A stretch of 64,000 nucleotides of DNA from Quadrisphaera granulorum (GCF_003149145.1 NZ_QGDQ01000001.1:1-64000), one strand, 5' to 3'. Counted from the first letter of the stretch, positions 54,218 through 63,357 are shown. Made by a program: numbers and translations. Notes: generated from the letters alone by a model not told the origin.

Positions 54218-55507
54218 TCAGCCGACGGGGAGGCGGGCGTCCTGCGCGGCGCGCAGCTCGTCCACGAGGCGCCCGGAGGGCACGTCGACCATGTCGTAGG
54301 TGATGACGGCGTCCTTCGGGACGTCGACCAACAGCCTGCAGCCCGGAGCCAGTCCCAGCGGCAGCAGGCGCTGCTCACGAGCCGTGGTGGCGTCCTCGGC
54401 CTGCCCGTAGACGTGGTACCCGCCGAGGCCGTCGATGGTGGTGCCGGCAGCCAGGTCGGTCTTGGCGGTGGTGAGCACCTCGACCTTGAGGTCGCCGGCG
54501 GCCACGAGGGCGGCATCGCCGAAGTCGACCGCGCGGACCACCGTCGTGGGCACCTCGAAGTGGCAGAGGTGGTATGGCGTGTAGAAGGAGTACAGCGGTC
54601 CCTCGCCCAGCTTGTAGAGGTTGAGGTAGTGCTGCTGCTTGGGGTCGTCGTGGGTGGCGAGCACATAGACGCCTGGGCCGGGCTGGGAACCGACGACGTA
54701 GTCGACGACACCGCCCTTGGCCTTCAGCTCCTCGACGTCGTAGCGGGAGATCAGCTCGTCCACATGGCCACGGTGGTCCCAGCCGTTCATCCCGCGCTTC
54801 GGCACCGTCATGCCCCAGGCGTTGGCCACGATCGCCTGCTCGAAGGAGATCTTCGTGCCGTCGGCGAAGCTCGTGACCATCCACGGGTCCTGACCCCACC
54901 GCTCGGCGAACGCCTGCTGCGTGGTGGGGGTGCGGTAGGGGTCCTGCAGGCCCTTGATGTTGCCGGCCACCAGCGGCGTCAGCCCGATGCCACGCACGAA
55001 GCGCAGCAGGTTGACCGTCACGCCCGGCTGGTCGCCGTCGGCGCCGGTGAACATGACGCCCGCCGCGGCGAACCGGCGGGCGATCTCCGGGCCTACCGTT
55101 GCGTCGAGCTCGGCGTTCATGGTCACCACGGGGGTGCCGGCCTCGAGTGCCGCCAGGGTGATCTGCGCCCCGAACTCGACGGCACCGGTCACGTCGACCA
55201 CGCAGTCGATGCCGTCAGCGGCGACGAGCTCGAGGGCGTCGGCGACGACGGCCGGCGTGCCCTCACGGATGCTGCGTTCCAGCTCGGCGCGGGAGTCGAC
55301 GACCTTCGCCGCTGTCCCGGCCTCCTCGTAGGCTCGCAGCCCCTTGGCCTCGGTGCGGTTGGCGATGGCCACCAGCTCCATGCCCGGGGTGCTGTTGATG
55401 ATCTGGTTGGCCAGACCTCGCCCCTGGAACCCTGCGCCGACCATGCCGACGCGGATGGGGCGACCTTCTCGCTGCCGCTTCGCCAGGGCGCTGTCAGTGA
55501 TGATCAC
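54218..55507 (-). CDS. NAD(P)-dependent oxidoreductase with C-terminal SAF-like domain
   Basis: 429 residues from GTG 55507, which overlaps the RmlC-like stop (GTGA). N-terminal Rossmann fold: IRVGMVGAGFQGRGLANQII and CVVDVTGAVEFGAQITLAAL. It resembles the dehydrogenase half of homoserine dehydrogenase-type proteins. The C-terminal ~70 residues (TTIDGLGGYHVYG, LPLGLAPGCRLLVDVPKDAV) form a SAF-like beta domain. Seen in surface-sugar clusters, but the exact reaction is not established. Its place in the operon suggests reduction or chain modification of a nucleotide keto-sugar. Confidence 0.88.
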   Translation of the reverse strand: MIITDSALAKRQREGRPIRVGMVGAGFQGRGLANQIINSTPGMELVAIANRTEAKGLRAYEEAGTAAKVVDSRAELERSIREGTPAVVADALELVAADGIDCVVDVTGAVEFGAQITLAALEAGTPVVTMNAELDATVGPEIARRFAAAGVMFTGADGDQPGVTVNLLRFVRGIGLTPLVAGNIKGLQDPYRTPTTQQAFAERWGQDPWMVTSFADGTKISFEQAIVANAWGMTVPKRGMNGWDHRGHVDELISRYDVEELKAKGGVVDYVVGSQPGPGVYVLATHDDPKQQHYLNLYKLGEGPLYSFYTPYHLCHFEVPTTVVRAVDFGDAALVAAGDLKVEVLTTAKTDLAAGTTIDGLGGYHVYGQAEDATTAREQRLLPLGLAPGCRLLVDVPKDAVITYDMVDVPSGRLVDELRAAQDARLPVG

Positions 55508-56055
55508 GAGGGGGCCTTTCCGCCGTTCTCGGCCAGCAGGGGCCAGGAGGCGTCCTTGTCGGAGATGACGGCGACCGGCACCGGCCAGGACAGGCCGAGG
55601 TCGGGGTCGTCGTGGCGCAGGCCGCGCTCGACACCGGGGGTGTAGGGAGCGGAGACGTTGTACGTGGCCTCGGTGTCGTCGACGAGGGTGATGAACCCGT
55701 GCGCGAACATCGGCGGCACGTACAGGGCCACGTGGTTGTCCGCGGTGAGCTCCACCGAGACGTGCTGCAGGTACGTGGGGGAGTCCGGGCGGACGTCGAC
55801 GATCTGGTCGTACAGCGCCCCGCGGGTGCATCGGACCAGCTTGGCCTCGGGGGCCACGGGCAGCTGGTAGTGCATGCCGCGCAGCGTGCCGGCCTTCTTG
55901 TTGAAGGAGATGTTCGCCTGGACGAGCTCGGTGTCGAGCCCGGCCTCGGCGAAGGCCGCCTTGTCGAAGGAACGGGCGAAGAAGCCGCGCTCGTCGGTGT
56001 GCGGCTCGATGTGGACGATCGCGACGCCCGCGATGGGAGTGCTGAGGATCTTCAC
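55504..56055 (-). CDS. RmlC-like nucleotide-sugar epimerase (cupin)
   Basis: 183 residues from GTG 56055, overlapping the SDR stop (GTGA); an upstream extension in frame is Arg/Pro-rich shadow. RmlC features: RGFFARSFDKAAF, GTLRGMHYQLPVAPEAKLVR (catalytic His), YDQIVDVRPDSPTY, PPMFAHGFITL and TYNVSAPYTPG (catalytic Tyr). It is distinct from the true rmlC at 2307 and is sandwiched between an SDR and a SAF oxidoreductase, so it probably acts on a different, perhaps CDP-linked, 4-keto sugar. Confidence 0.9.
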   Translation of the reverse strand: MKILSTPIAGVAIVHIEPHTDERGFFARSFDKAAFAEAGLDTELVQANISFNKKAGTLRGMHYQLPVAPEAKLVRCTRGALYDQIVDVRPDSPTYLQHVSVELTADNHVALYVPPMFAHGFITLVDDTEATYNVSAPYTPGVERGLRHDDPDLGLSWPVPVAVISDKDASWPLLAENGGKAPS

Positions 56056-57077
56056 TTGCTGGTCCAGAACAGCCCGGCGTCGATCTGCCCGGTGGCGAGC
56101 AGGTGCTCGAGCTGCTTGAGGCGGGTGTGGCCGCGGCCGGTGAAGGTGGCCTCGTCGAGCTGGATCGCCTCGAAGACGTCGTGCAGCTGCTGGGCGCCGC
56201 GGGCGGCGTCCCACTGGCACTCGAAGTCCGGCAGGACCTTCTTGATCTTATCGAAGTTCACCTTGTAGGAGCGGTTGTCCGCGCTCGGCGGGCCGAAGGT
56301 CAGCTCGCAGCCCGGGAACGCCGCGGCGACCTTCTCGGCGATGTCGCGCACCTGGTAGTTCTGCTCGTCGGAACCGACGTTGAGCACCTCGGCGCGCACG
56401 GTCTCCGCCGGCGCGGTGAGCACCCGGCGGATCGCCTGGGCGATGTCCAGGCCGTGAACCAGCGGACGCCATGGGGTGCCGTCGCTGTTCATGGCGATCT
56501 TGCCGGTGGTCCACGCCAGACCGGCGAGGTTGTTGAGCACGATGTCGAAGCGCATCCGGGGGCTGGCGCCGAAGGCGGTGGCGTTGCGCAGGAAGGTCGG
56601 GGCGAAGGTGTCGTCGGCCAGGGGCGTCACGTCGCGCTCGACGCGCGCCTTGCAGATCGCGTAGGCGGTCTGCGGGTTCACCGGGCTGGTCTCGTCGACG
56701 GTGCCCTCGGCCACGCCGTACACCGAGCAGCTCGACATGTAAACGAACCGGCTCACCCCCGCCTGCTTGGCCACCTCGGCCAGGCGCACGGAGCCCTTGT
56801 GGTTCACCTCGTAGGTGACCTCGCCCAGCAGGTCGCCCAGGGGGTCGTTGCTCAGCTCGGCCATGTGGACGACGGCGTCGAAGCCGCGCAGGTCTTCGAC
56901 CTGCACGTCGCGGATGTCCTTGGCCAGCGTGGCCACCGTGCTGGTGACCCCGTTGTAGAGCCAACCGTGCTTGTAGTAGCCGGTGTCCAGGCCCGTCACG
57001 TCGTGGCCGTCCTCGACCAGCAGGGGAGCCAGCAGGCATCCCAGGTAGCCCTCGGTGCCCGTCACAAGGATCTTCAT
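56052..57077 (-). CDS. NAD-dependent epimerase/dehydratase (extended SDR)
   Basis: 341 residues from ATG 57077. Rossmann motif KILVTGTEGYLGCLLAPLL (GxxGxxG type), active site SSCSVYG with YAICKARVE (YxxxK), and DGTPWRPLVHGLDIAQAI. Acts on a nucleotide sugar. The lead gene of a tightly coupled set (SDR, RmlC-like, SAF oxidoreductase; each junction a GTGA overlap) followed by a GT4. It could use the CDP-glucose pool from rfbF at 39624, but no direct evidence shows which nucleotide it takes. Confidence 0.9.
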   Translation of the reverse strand: MKILVTGTEGYLGCLLAPLLVEDGHDVTGLDTGYYKHGWLYNGVTSTVATLAKDIRDVQVEDLRGFDAVVHMAELSNDPLGDLLGEVTYEVNHKGSVRLAEVAKQAGVSRFVYMSSCSVYGVAEGTVDETSPVNPQTAYAICKARVERDVTPLADDTFAPTFLRNATAFGASPRMRFDIVLNNLAGLAWTTGKIAMNSDGTPWRPLVHGLDIAQAIRRVLTAPAETVRAEVLNVGSDEQNYQVRDIAEKVAAAFPGCELTFGPPSADNRSYKVNFDKIKKVLPDFECQWDAARGAQQLHDVFEAIQLDEATFTGRGHTRLKQLEHLLATGQIDAGLFWTSK

Positions 57078-57223
57078 GGTGCTGCGGCCCCCGCATGTCG
57101 TGGTCGTCTCCGGAACGTCGCCCACGCTAACGGGCCGTGAGCAAACCCCTGGTCCTGCGGTCCTGCGGACGGGTGACTCTCCACAGTGCGTCACGTCCGA
57201 ACGTGCGCGATCACCCCCGTGCG

Positions 57224-58282
57224 TCAGCCACGAGTCACGACCCGTCCGCCGACGGTCGCCGTCGTCGTCGCCGCCCCGACGGCGTACGCCCAGTGCTCGC
57301 GAGCGCGTCGGCGGTCACCGCGGGCGACCTGCTCGGCGGCGCGCACGGCGTAGCCGGCCGCGGTCAGTGCGCGCATGGCGAGTGCCGGCAGCGGCGCGTG
57401 GTGCTTGCGCACGTAGCGGGCCATGGAGGCGCCGCGGAGCCGCATCATCTCCAGGCTGGGTGCTCCGGACCCGCCGCTGGCTCCGGGCACCAGCACGTCG
57501 GTGCGTAGCTTCTCGTGCAGGCCGCGCTCGCGGCTGGCCCGGCCGAAGGCCATGTCCTCGTTGTAGACGTAGAAGTCGCTGTCGAAGCCGCCCAGCTCGG
57601 TGAACACCTCTCGTCGCACGGCCATGCAGCCGCCGCTGACCCAGTCGACGCGCAGTGGTTGGTTGGCGCGGGGCATCGCGTAGACGCCGGCGGTGGGGAG
57701 CTTCTTGTGCAGGCCGGCTGCGTGGACCGCGACGCGGCGAAGGGTCGGCTCCCAGCCGCCGCAGCCGATCTGGGGCTGCGGTGGCACGGGGCGGCCCGCT
57801 GCGTCGTGGGTGTCGACGATGCAGGCGCCGCTGGCGGCGCACGTGGGGTCGGCGCGGACGTCGGCGACGACGGCGGCCAGGTGCTCGGGCGTGGGGCGGA
57901 CGTCGGGATTGACGAACACGACCACCGACGCCGTCGAGCTCAGTGCGCCCCGGGTGGCGGCCCGGGCGAAGCCCACGCCGCCGCCCTCCAGGTAGCGGCC
58001 GTGCGTGCGTGCCTCGACGACGGCGCGCAGCCCGTCGGACCCGTCGGAGTTGTCGACGACGACGAGGGGCAGGTCGCGGGGGAGCCCGGCGAGCATCTGC
58101 TCGACCTGGTCCCTGCTGCGGTAGGCGACCACGACGAGCTCGACGTCCTCGAGCGGCCCGAGGGACGGCTGGGCCGCCTGCGCCGCGGTGCCGTCCGAGG
58201 GCTGCTGGGGGGGATGGGCGGGCACGGGTCCTCCACCGGTGGGTCCTGCGAGTGGTCGGGAGCGCTGGGTGAGCTCGACCAC
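57224..58282 (-). CDS. Glycosyltransferase family 2 (rhamnosyltransferase-like)
   Basis: 352 residues from GTG 58282. After a ~45-residue Pro/Gln-rich lead: VELVVVAYRSRDQVEQML, LVVVDNSDGSDG, VVVFVNPDVRPTPEHL and DFYVYNEDMAFGRASRERG. This NPD / YNED pattern resembles WbbL-type enzymes like 24244. The C-terminus has amphipathic helices (RYVRKHHAPLPALAMRAL). It lies 146 nt upstream of the SDR operon on the same strand and is divergent from the GH26-like gene; the 234-nt divergent space shows no clear palindrome. Confidence 0.88.
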   Translation of the reverse strand: MVELTQRSRPLAGPTGGGPVPAHPPQQPSDGTAAQAAQPSLGPLEDVELVVVAYRSRDQVEQMLAGLPRDLPLVVVDNSDGSDGLRAVVEARTHGRYLEGGGVGFARAATRGALSSTASVVVFVNPDVRPTPEHLAAVVADVRADPTCAASGACIVDTHDAAGRPVPPQPQIGCGGWEPTLRRVAVHAAGLHKKLPTAGVYAMPRANQPLRVDWVSGGCMAVRREVFTELGGFDSDFYVYNEDMAFGRASRERGLHEKLRTDVLVPGASGGSGAPSLEMMRLRGASMARYVRKHHAPLPALAMRALTAAGYAVRAAEQVARGDRRRAREHWAYAVGAATTTATVGGRVVTRG

Positions 58283-58516
58283 CCGATCGGGCGCGTCAGG
58301 GGTGTCGGCCGCGAGTCCGCGGGAAACCCTGACGACACGGGAACGCTACGCGAGGTGCGCCACACGTCCCCTCGTCCGGCCGCGATGAGTCGCCCGCTCG
58401 GCCGCCCGTGGGTGACCATGGAGGCCGGTCCCGCAGCACGCTGGGAGCGGGCCGGCTCCGCACGGGGGCCCGCCGACAGCTTGACGACCAGCCAGACCAG
58501 CAGGGGGAGCTCACCG

Positions 58517-59641
58517 ATGGCAGCCATGCCACCGTCCACGTCCGAGAGGCGCGCCGCCGCGCCGCCGCCGGAGCCGCACCACCCGACGCGCCGCCGCGCC
58601 ATCGGCATCGGCGCCGGCGCGGTGGCGGTCGCCGGCCTCGGCACCTGGCTCGGTGTGCGGGTGCTCGGCGGTTCCGAGGAGCCGACACCGCCGCCGTCAG
58701 CGCCGGCACCGGAGCCCACCGGGACGCCGTTCGTGCCGGCGGAGTGGATGTCCGGCGCGGCGGGCGAGGGCGTCGCCGACGGCTCCTACGCCGCCGCGCG
58801 CGGCAGCGACCTGGACATTTCCGCCACGTGGTTCGACAACAACGAGGCCATGCTCAAGCAGTACACGCTGCAGCCCGGGGCGGAGTACGCGTCCTGGAGC
58901 AAGCCCCTCGACGTCGCCCTCGGGGCGATCGACCTGGACGATGGGGAGTCCTGGGCGCGGGCGGCCCAGGGCGCCTACGACGACCGCTGGCGCGAGTCGC
59001 TCACACGGCTGCGCGACACCTGGGGCTCCCGCCCGGGCACCGTGTACATCCGCTTTGCCCACGAGCTCAACGGCAACTGGTACGGGTGGCGAGTCCGCTC
59101 GAACGAGGTCGACGACTTCAAGACCGCCTGGGCGCGCTACCGCGCGCTCCAGCAGGAGATCTTCCCCGCCTCCAAGCTCGTGCTCTGCATGAACCGTGAG
59201 ACGGTCCGCGACGAGAAGGCCGGCGACGCCGGGATCGACTGGCGCACGCTGTACCCCGGTGACGGCCTCGTCGACGTCATGAGCGTCGACTACTACAACC
59301 AGTTCCCGTCCGTGGAGTCCGACGAGGGCTGGGAGGCGGCGATGGTCCTCAAGGACCAGTGGGGCGCCCCCAAGGGTCTGCAGGGCCACCTCGACTTCGC
59401 CAGGACCGTCGGGTTGCCGCTGGCGGTCTCGGAGTGGTCCGGCAACGCCGAGGAGGGCGACATGCCGGTGTTCGTCCGTCGCATGCACGACTTCTTCACC
59501 CGTCACGGCGGCACCGGCGCAGGTCAGGTGCTCTACGAGATCCAGTTCAACGTCGACATGGACGGTGGGCAGTGGCTGCTGGTCAGCCCGAAGACCCGGA
59601 TGCCGGAGTCGGCCGCGATGTACACCAGCCTCGCCTGGTAG
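58517..59641 (+). CDS. Exported GH26-like glycoside hydrolase, copy 2
   Basis: 374 residues from ATG 58517 (GGGGGAG 8 nt upstream). N-terminus TRRRAIGIGAGAVAVAGLG looks like a Tat signal or membrane anchor, followed by a Pro-rich spacer (~60-72). The catalytic domain begins MSGAAGEGVADGSYAAARGS. VYIRFAHELNGNWYGW holds the acid/base Glu and LAVSEWSGNAEEG the nucleophile Glu. Clearly homologous to copy 1 but diverged. Unlike copy 1 it keeps little linker. It converges on family X copy 2 across a strong terminator. Confidence 0.87.
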   Translation: MAAMPPSTSERRAAAPPPEPHHPTRRRAIGIGAGAVAVAGLGTWLGVRVLGGSEEPTPPPSAPAPEPTGTPFVPAEWMSGAAGEGVADGSYAAARGSDLDISATWFDNNEAMLKQYTLQPGAEYASWSKPLDVALGAIDLDDGESWARAAQGAYDDRWRESLTRLRDTWGSRPGTVYIRFAHELNGNWYGWRVRSNEVDDFKTAWARYRALQQEIFPASKLVLCMNRETVRDEKAGDAGIDWRTLYPGDGLVDVMSVDYYNQFPSVESDEGWEAAMVLKDQWGAPKGLQGHLDFARTVGLPLAVSEWSGNAEEGDMPVFVRRMHDFFTRHGGTGAGQVLYEIQFNVDMDGGQWLLVSPKTRMPESAAMYTSLAW

Positions 59642-59698
59642 CCGCGGTGCCGCGGGTCGGCCCGCTCCTGCCCTGTTCACCCGGCTCGCTCCGGTGGG

Positions 59699-59742
59699 AC
59701 GGCGAAGGCCCCCGGACCTCTCGGTCCGGGGGCCTTCGCCGT
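59699..59742. terminator. Strong bidirectional hairpin between convergent genes
   Basis: Perfect 20-bp stem (59699-59718 with 59723-59742, beginning ACGGCGAAGGCC) with loop TCTC, in the 115-nt gap between GH26 copy 2 (stop 59641) and family X copy 2 (stop 59757). Confidence 0.88.
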
Positions 59743-59756
59743 GGTGGGTGATGCCG

Positions 59757-60680
59757 TCAGGCGCTGATGCCGTCGGCGGTGAGCAGACCTCGCTCCGTGC
59801 CCCAGGCCTGCGCGTCGGCCGCGACGGCGTCCCAGTCGGTGCCGGAGGCGATCCGCAGTACCTCCATGTGCGTCGCCAGGTTCGGCTCGACCGCGAGGAA
59901 CGTGCGGCGCCGCTCCGGACGGCGGGTCAAGGCGCGGGCCACCGTGGCCAGCAGGAACGGCAGGATCAGCGCGTCGCGCACGCGCATCTTGAGGCTGCGG
60001 CCACGCTCGTAGAGCGGGTGCACCAGGTCGTACGGGCGGTAGGGGCTGAAGCCCTGGATCGCGACGCAGGTGTCGTGGTCGCGCAGCATGTTCTTGTGGG
60101 GGTACATGCAGAGCTTGAAGATTCCCTTGTCCTCGCGCAGCGCGCCCAGGCGGGCGCCGAGGGTCGAGGTGGTGCTCTGCATGCGCACCCAGTCGCGTCC
60201 TTCGCTACGGAAGGGTCCCAGCTGCACCCACCCGGGCGGCGGCTCGGAGGTCGGCTCGTCGGGTCCGTGCACGGAGCGGTCAGGGGTGGAGCCGTACAGC
60301 GCGAAGTACTGCGCCGGCACGGCCTCCGGGCCGTCGGCCGCTGCGACGAGCGCGGTGAACGCCTCCGGGTGGTACAGGTAGTCGTCCTCGCTGAACCAGA
60401 CGACGTCGTCGTCGTCCCAGTCGGAGTCGACGGCGAGGGAGATCGCGCCCCAGTACGAGGCACGCATCCCCGAGCCTTCCAGCTCGACGACCTTGCCGTG
60501 GCGGTCCATGAGGCCGCGCAGGGCGGGAGCGACCGGCCCGTCGTTGAGGAAGACGACGTCGGCGTCGACAGCTTCCGCCGCACGCAGGAACGAGACCAGG
60601 CATGTGAGCTTGCTGTAGCCCGGAGGCCTGTTCTTCTCGTTCTCACCGCCCCATGAGCGGTACACCACCCTCAGCGCCAC
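59757..60680 (-). CDS. Uncharacterised GT-like protein, family X, copy 2
   Basis: 307 residues from GTG 60680 (AAAGGA about 8 nt upstream). It is homologous to 50763-51716 throughout: LRVVYRSWGGENEKNRPPG, CLVSFLRAAEAVDADVVFLN, VVWFSEDDYLYHPEAF, YPHKNMLRDHD and EPNLATHMEVLR. No signal peptide. The SEDDYLY motif suits a GT-A catalytic Asp pair. The acceptor and donor are unknown. It sits alone, convergent to GH26 copy 2 and divergent from the GT2 at 60897 across 216 nt. Confidence 0.75.
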   Translation of the reverse strand: MALRVVYRSWGGENEKNRPPGYSKLTCLVSFLRAAEAVDADVVFLNDGPVAPALRGLMDRHGKVVELEGSGMRASYWGAISLAVDSDWDDDDVVWFSEDDYLYHPEAFTALVAAADGPEAVPAQYFALYGSTPDRSVHGPDEPTSEPPPGWVQLGPFRSEGRDWVRMQSTTSTLGARLGALREDKGIFKLCMYPHKNMLRDHDTCVAIQGFSPYRPYDLVHPLYERGRSLKMRVRDALILPFLLATVARALTRRPERRRTFLAVEPNLATHMEVLRIASGTDWDAVAADAQAWGTERGLLTADGISA

Positions 60681-60896
60681 GTGCAGTTCCTTTCTCGGGC
60701 CTTCTCGACAGGGCCGAGGATCACGGCCGCGCGTCAGTCCGAGCACGTCGGCGTGCCCCTCATCGACGGTACCTCCCTGGGACTCGGGGGTTGACGCTGT
60801 GGCAGGGTCGCGTCACCCGACTGGTTGCTGCGTGGACGACGGACCCTCTTTTGTCCGCGTAGATTCGGACGCATCCGGAACCACGAGGAGGTGCGC

Positions 60897-61958
60897 GTGA
60901 GCGCCCTGACCGACGCCACCCGCACCGGCGCTCCCACACCCGAACCGACCGGCGCCCAGGTGCCCGCGTTGCCCGCCGTCGAGGTCACCGTGCTGGTGCC
61001 TGCCCGCGACGAGCTCGGGTCCATCGAGCGGTGCCTAGACTCCATCCTCGCCCAGCAGGGCGTCGACTTCGAGATCGTCGTCGTCGACAACGGCTCCACC
61101 GATGGCACCGCCGAGCTGCTGGCCGCCCGCGCCGATCGCGATCCGCGCATCGTCGTCGTCCACCAGCCGGAGCCGTCGATCCCGCTGAGTCTCAACGCCG
61201 GGCTCGCCCGCGCCCGCGGTCGCTGGCTGGTCCGCGTCGACGCGCACTCCACCATCAGCGACGGCTACCTGGCGCACGCGGCGAAGCGTCTCCGAGAAGG
61301 GCGCTGGGCCGCTGTAGGGGGCCGCAAGACCGCCGTGGCACGCACCTCGCGTGGCCGCGCCGTCGCCGCCGTCCTCAACTCCAAGCTCGCGGTGGGTGGG
61401 TCCACTTACCACTGGGGCACCGAGGAGCAGGTGGTCGACCACGTGCCGTTCGGCTGCTACCCCACCGAGCTCGTGCGCCAGCTGGGCGGTTGGGACACCG
61501 AGATCGCCAACAACGAAGACTTCGAGTTCGACCAGCGGCTGCGCCGCGAGGGCGAGATCCTCTTCGACCCGGCGCTCACCATCGACTGGGACTCCCGAGA
61601 GAGCGTCGGGGCCCTCTACCGGCAGTACCGCCGCTACGGCTCCGGCAAGCCCGGCGTCGCGGTGCGCCACCCGAGGAGCCTGCGTCTGCGGCACCTGGCG
61701 CCGCCACTGCTCGTGGTCTACCTCGTGGGCGCTGCGGTGGTCGGGTTGCGCCGGCCCGGGGTAGCCCTGGCCGCAGTCGTCCCGTACGCCATCGGCGTCA
61801 CGGCGGTCGGGGCGCGCATCGGCAGGTCGGCCCCGCCCGGCGCCGACCGCGCTGCCATCCCGCTGGCCCTTGCGGCGATGCAGGTCGGCTGGGGCGTCGG
61901 CTTCTGGCGCGGCGCCACCGCACTCCTGCGGCGCGCCGGCTCCCGGCGCAACGCGTGA
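60897..61958 (+). CDS. Glycosyltransferase family 2 with C-terminal membrane helices (ExoA-like)
   Basis: 353 residues from GTG 60897 (GGAGG 5 nt upstream; GTG 60891 is too close). VEVTVLVPARDELGSIERCL, EIVVVDNGSTDGT and the acceptor/donor motif RWLVRVDAHSTISDGYLAHA, with NNEDFEFDQRLRREG as the catalytic-base ED. The RVDAHS and NEDFE pair is typical of succinoglycan ExoA-type enzymes. Three hydrophobic stretches follow after residue ~265, so it is membrane-bound. Coupled to the polymerase gene by GTGA overlap. Confidence 0.9.
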   Translation: MSALTDATRTGAPTPEPTGAQVPALPAVEVTVLVPARDELGSIERCLDSILAQQGVDFEIVVVDNGSTDGTAELLAARADRDPRIVVVHQPEPSIPLSLNAGLARARGRWLVRVDAHSTISDGYLAHAAKRLREGRWAAVGGRKTAVARTSRGRAVAAVLNSKLAVGGSTYHWGTEEQVVDHVPFGCYPTELVRQLGGWDTEIANNEDFEFDQRLRREGEILFDPALTIDWDSRESVGALYRQYRRYGSGKPGVAVRHPRSLRLRHLAPPLLVVYLVGAAVVGLRRPGVALAAVVPYAIGVTAVGARIGRSAPPGADRAAIPLALAAMQVGWGVGFWRGATALLRRAGSRRNA

Positions 61959-63304
61959 CCGCGCTCGCTCGGCCGACGCGTCCGGCCGAGACGGCACCGC
62001 AGACCGCAGGGGTGCACCTGCAGCCGGTCGACGAGCACCGTCCGAACCGCACCGACCTGCGCATCGTCAGCGTCTTCACGGTGCTGCTCGTGCTCACCAA
62101 CCGCATCGGCGTGCCCGCGGGGGAGACGGCCATCTCCGTCGGCATCCCCCTCGCCTACATCTTCTCCGCGGTGATGATCTTCCGTGGGGTACTGCGCGTC
62201 GACAGGCTCCGCGGGGAGCTCTACCTGCTGGCCGTCGGCGCCACCCTGGCCACCACGGCCTGGATCGCGGTGTCCGGGCGCGACTTCTCCATGACCTCGT
62301 ACCTGCTGCTGGTGGTCGTCTACCTGCCGTGGATCCTCAGCACCGGCGGCCCGGCGGGCCGTGACGTCGTCCTGGCCGCGGGGCGCGCTTTCGTGGGCAC
62401 GATGCTCGTGCTCTCCGTGGTCGGGGTGCTGCAGCTGCTCAGCCAGCTCGCCGGGGTCTGGAGCTTCCGCGACTACCTGTCCGACTGGGTGCCCACCGGC
62501 TGGATCGTGCCGTTCTACAACTTCGACAACCCCCTGGGCTACGACAACCCCGTGCGCAAGGCCAACGCGTTCGTGCTGCTCGAGCCGTCGTTCCTGTCGC
62601 AGTACGCCGCGCTCGCGGTGCTCGTGGGCCTGGTCATCGGGGTCCGGGCGTGGAAGCAGGCGGTGCTGCTCGCCGGCGTCGCCTCCGCGGTCTCCGGGAC
62701 CGGCGTGCTGCTCCTGGCCGTCGGCGGAGTCCTCGTCGTGGCCCGCGCCCCCAAGCTCGTACGGCCCAGCCACCTGGTGGCCGGAGCCCTGGGCGTGCTC
62801 ATCGTCTTCATGACACCCGTGGCGGACGTGCTGCTGAGCCGACGCGGCGAGCTGTCCGAGCCGGGATCCAGCGGGTACGCGCGCTTCGTCTCGCCGTACC
62901 AGGAGGTGCTCCGGGGCCTCGCGGAGGAGACCCAGCGCAACGTGGTGGGTGCCGGTGCCGGCATGACCGAGCGCCTCCTGGCCTCCAACCGGTACGGCGG
63001 CGGCGACGACGTCCTGTACGGCGTCGTCCCCAAGCTCCTCTTCGAGTACGGGCTCGTCGCCGGCGGCCTCGTGCTGCTGTTCATCGTGCTGGCCGTCCTG
63101 GACAGGGCGCCCCTGCCGGTGGTGCCCGTCGCCATGCTCTTCATGGTCATGGTGCTCTCCGGGGCGCTGCTGCAGCCGCAGACGGCATACCTCGTGTGGC
63201 TGCTCTCCAGCATCGGCGGCGGTGACGTCGTGCGTCGCGTGGTGCTCCGGCGGCAGAAGGAGCGCGCCGCGCCACCGGAGGACGAGCTGGCAGTTCCGGC
63301 CTGA
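61955..63304 (+). CDS. O-antigen ligase/polymerase-like membrane protein (Wzy/WaaL type), copy 2
   Basis: 449 residues from GTG 61955, overlapping the previous stop. About 11-12 hydrophobic helices. A periplasmic loop (GELSEPGSSGYARFVSPYQE, RNVVGAGAGMTERLLASNR, YGVVPKLLFEYGLVAG) matches the O-antigen ligase region with its conserved Arg/Glu. It would polymerise or ligate a second repeat unit. There is no extra HTH segment, unlike copy 1 at 20231. Two large hairpins follow the gene. Confidence 0.85.
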   Translation: MTALARPTRPAETAPQTAGVHLQPVDEHRPNRTDLRIVSVFTVLLVLTNRIGVPAGETAISVGIPLAYIFSAVMIFRGVLRVDRLRGELYLLAVGATLATTAWIAVSGRDFSMTSYLLLVVVYLPWILSTGGPAGRDVVLAAGRAFVGTMLVLSVVGVLQLLSQLAGVWSFRDYLSDWVPTGWIVPFYNFDNPLGYDNPVRKANAFVLLEPSFLSQYAALAVLVGLVIGVRAWKQAVLLAGVASAVSGTGVLLLAVGGVLVVARAPKLVRPSHLVAGALGVLIVFMTPVADVLLSRRGELSEPGSSGYARFVSPYQEVLRGLAEETQRNVVGAGAGMTERLLASNRYGGGDDVLYGVVPKLLFEYGLVAGGLVLLFIVLAVLDRAPLPVVPVAMLFMVMVLSGALLQPQTAYLVWLLSSIGGGDVVRRVVLRRQKERAAPPEDELAVPA

Positions 63305-63357
63305 GGATCTGACGCCCTGATGTCCTGAGGGGTGGGCGCCTGCGCCACCGCCCTCGC

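Noticed and set aside
52987-54711. 574-codon version of the GT4 gene
   Set aside because: The extra N-terminal 189 codons overlap the SAF oxidoreductase gene in another frame; the GTG at 54144 gives a normal-length GT4.
57515-59641. 708-codon version of GH26 copy 2
   Set aside because: The first 334 codons run antisense to the GT2 gene; ATG 58517 has a good ribosome site and a signal peptide follows.
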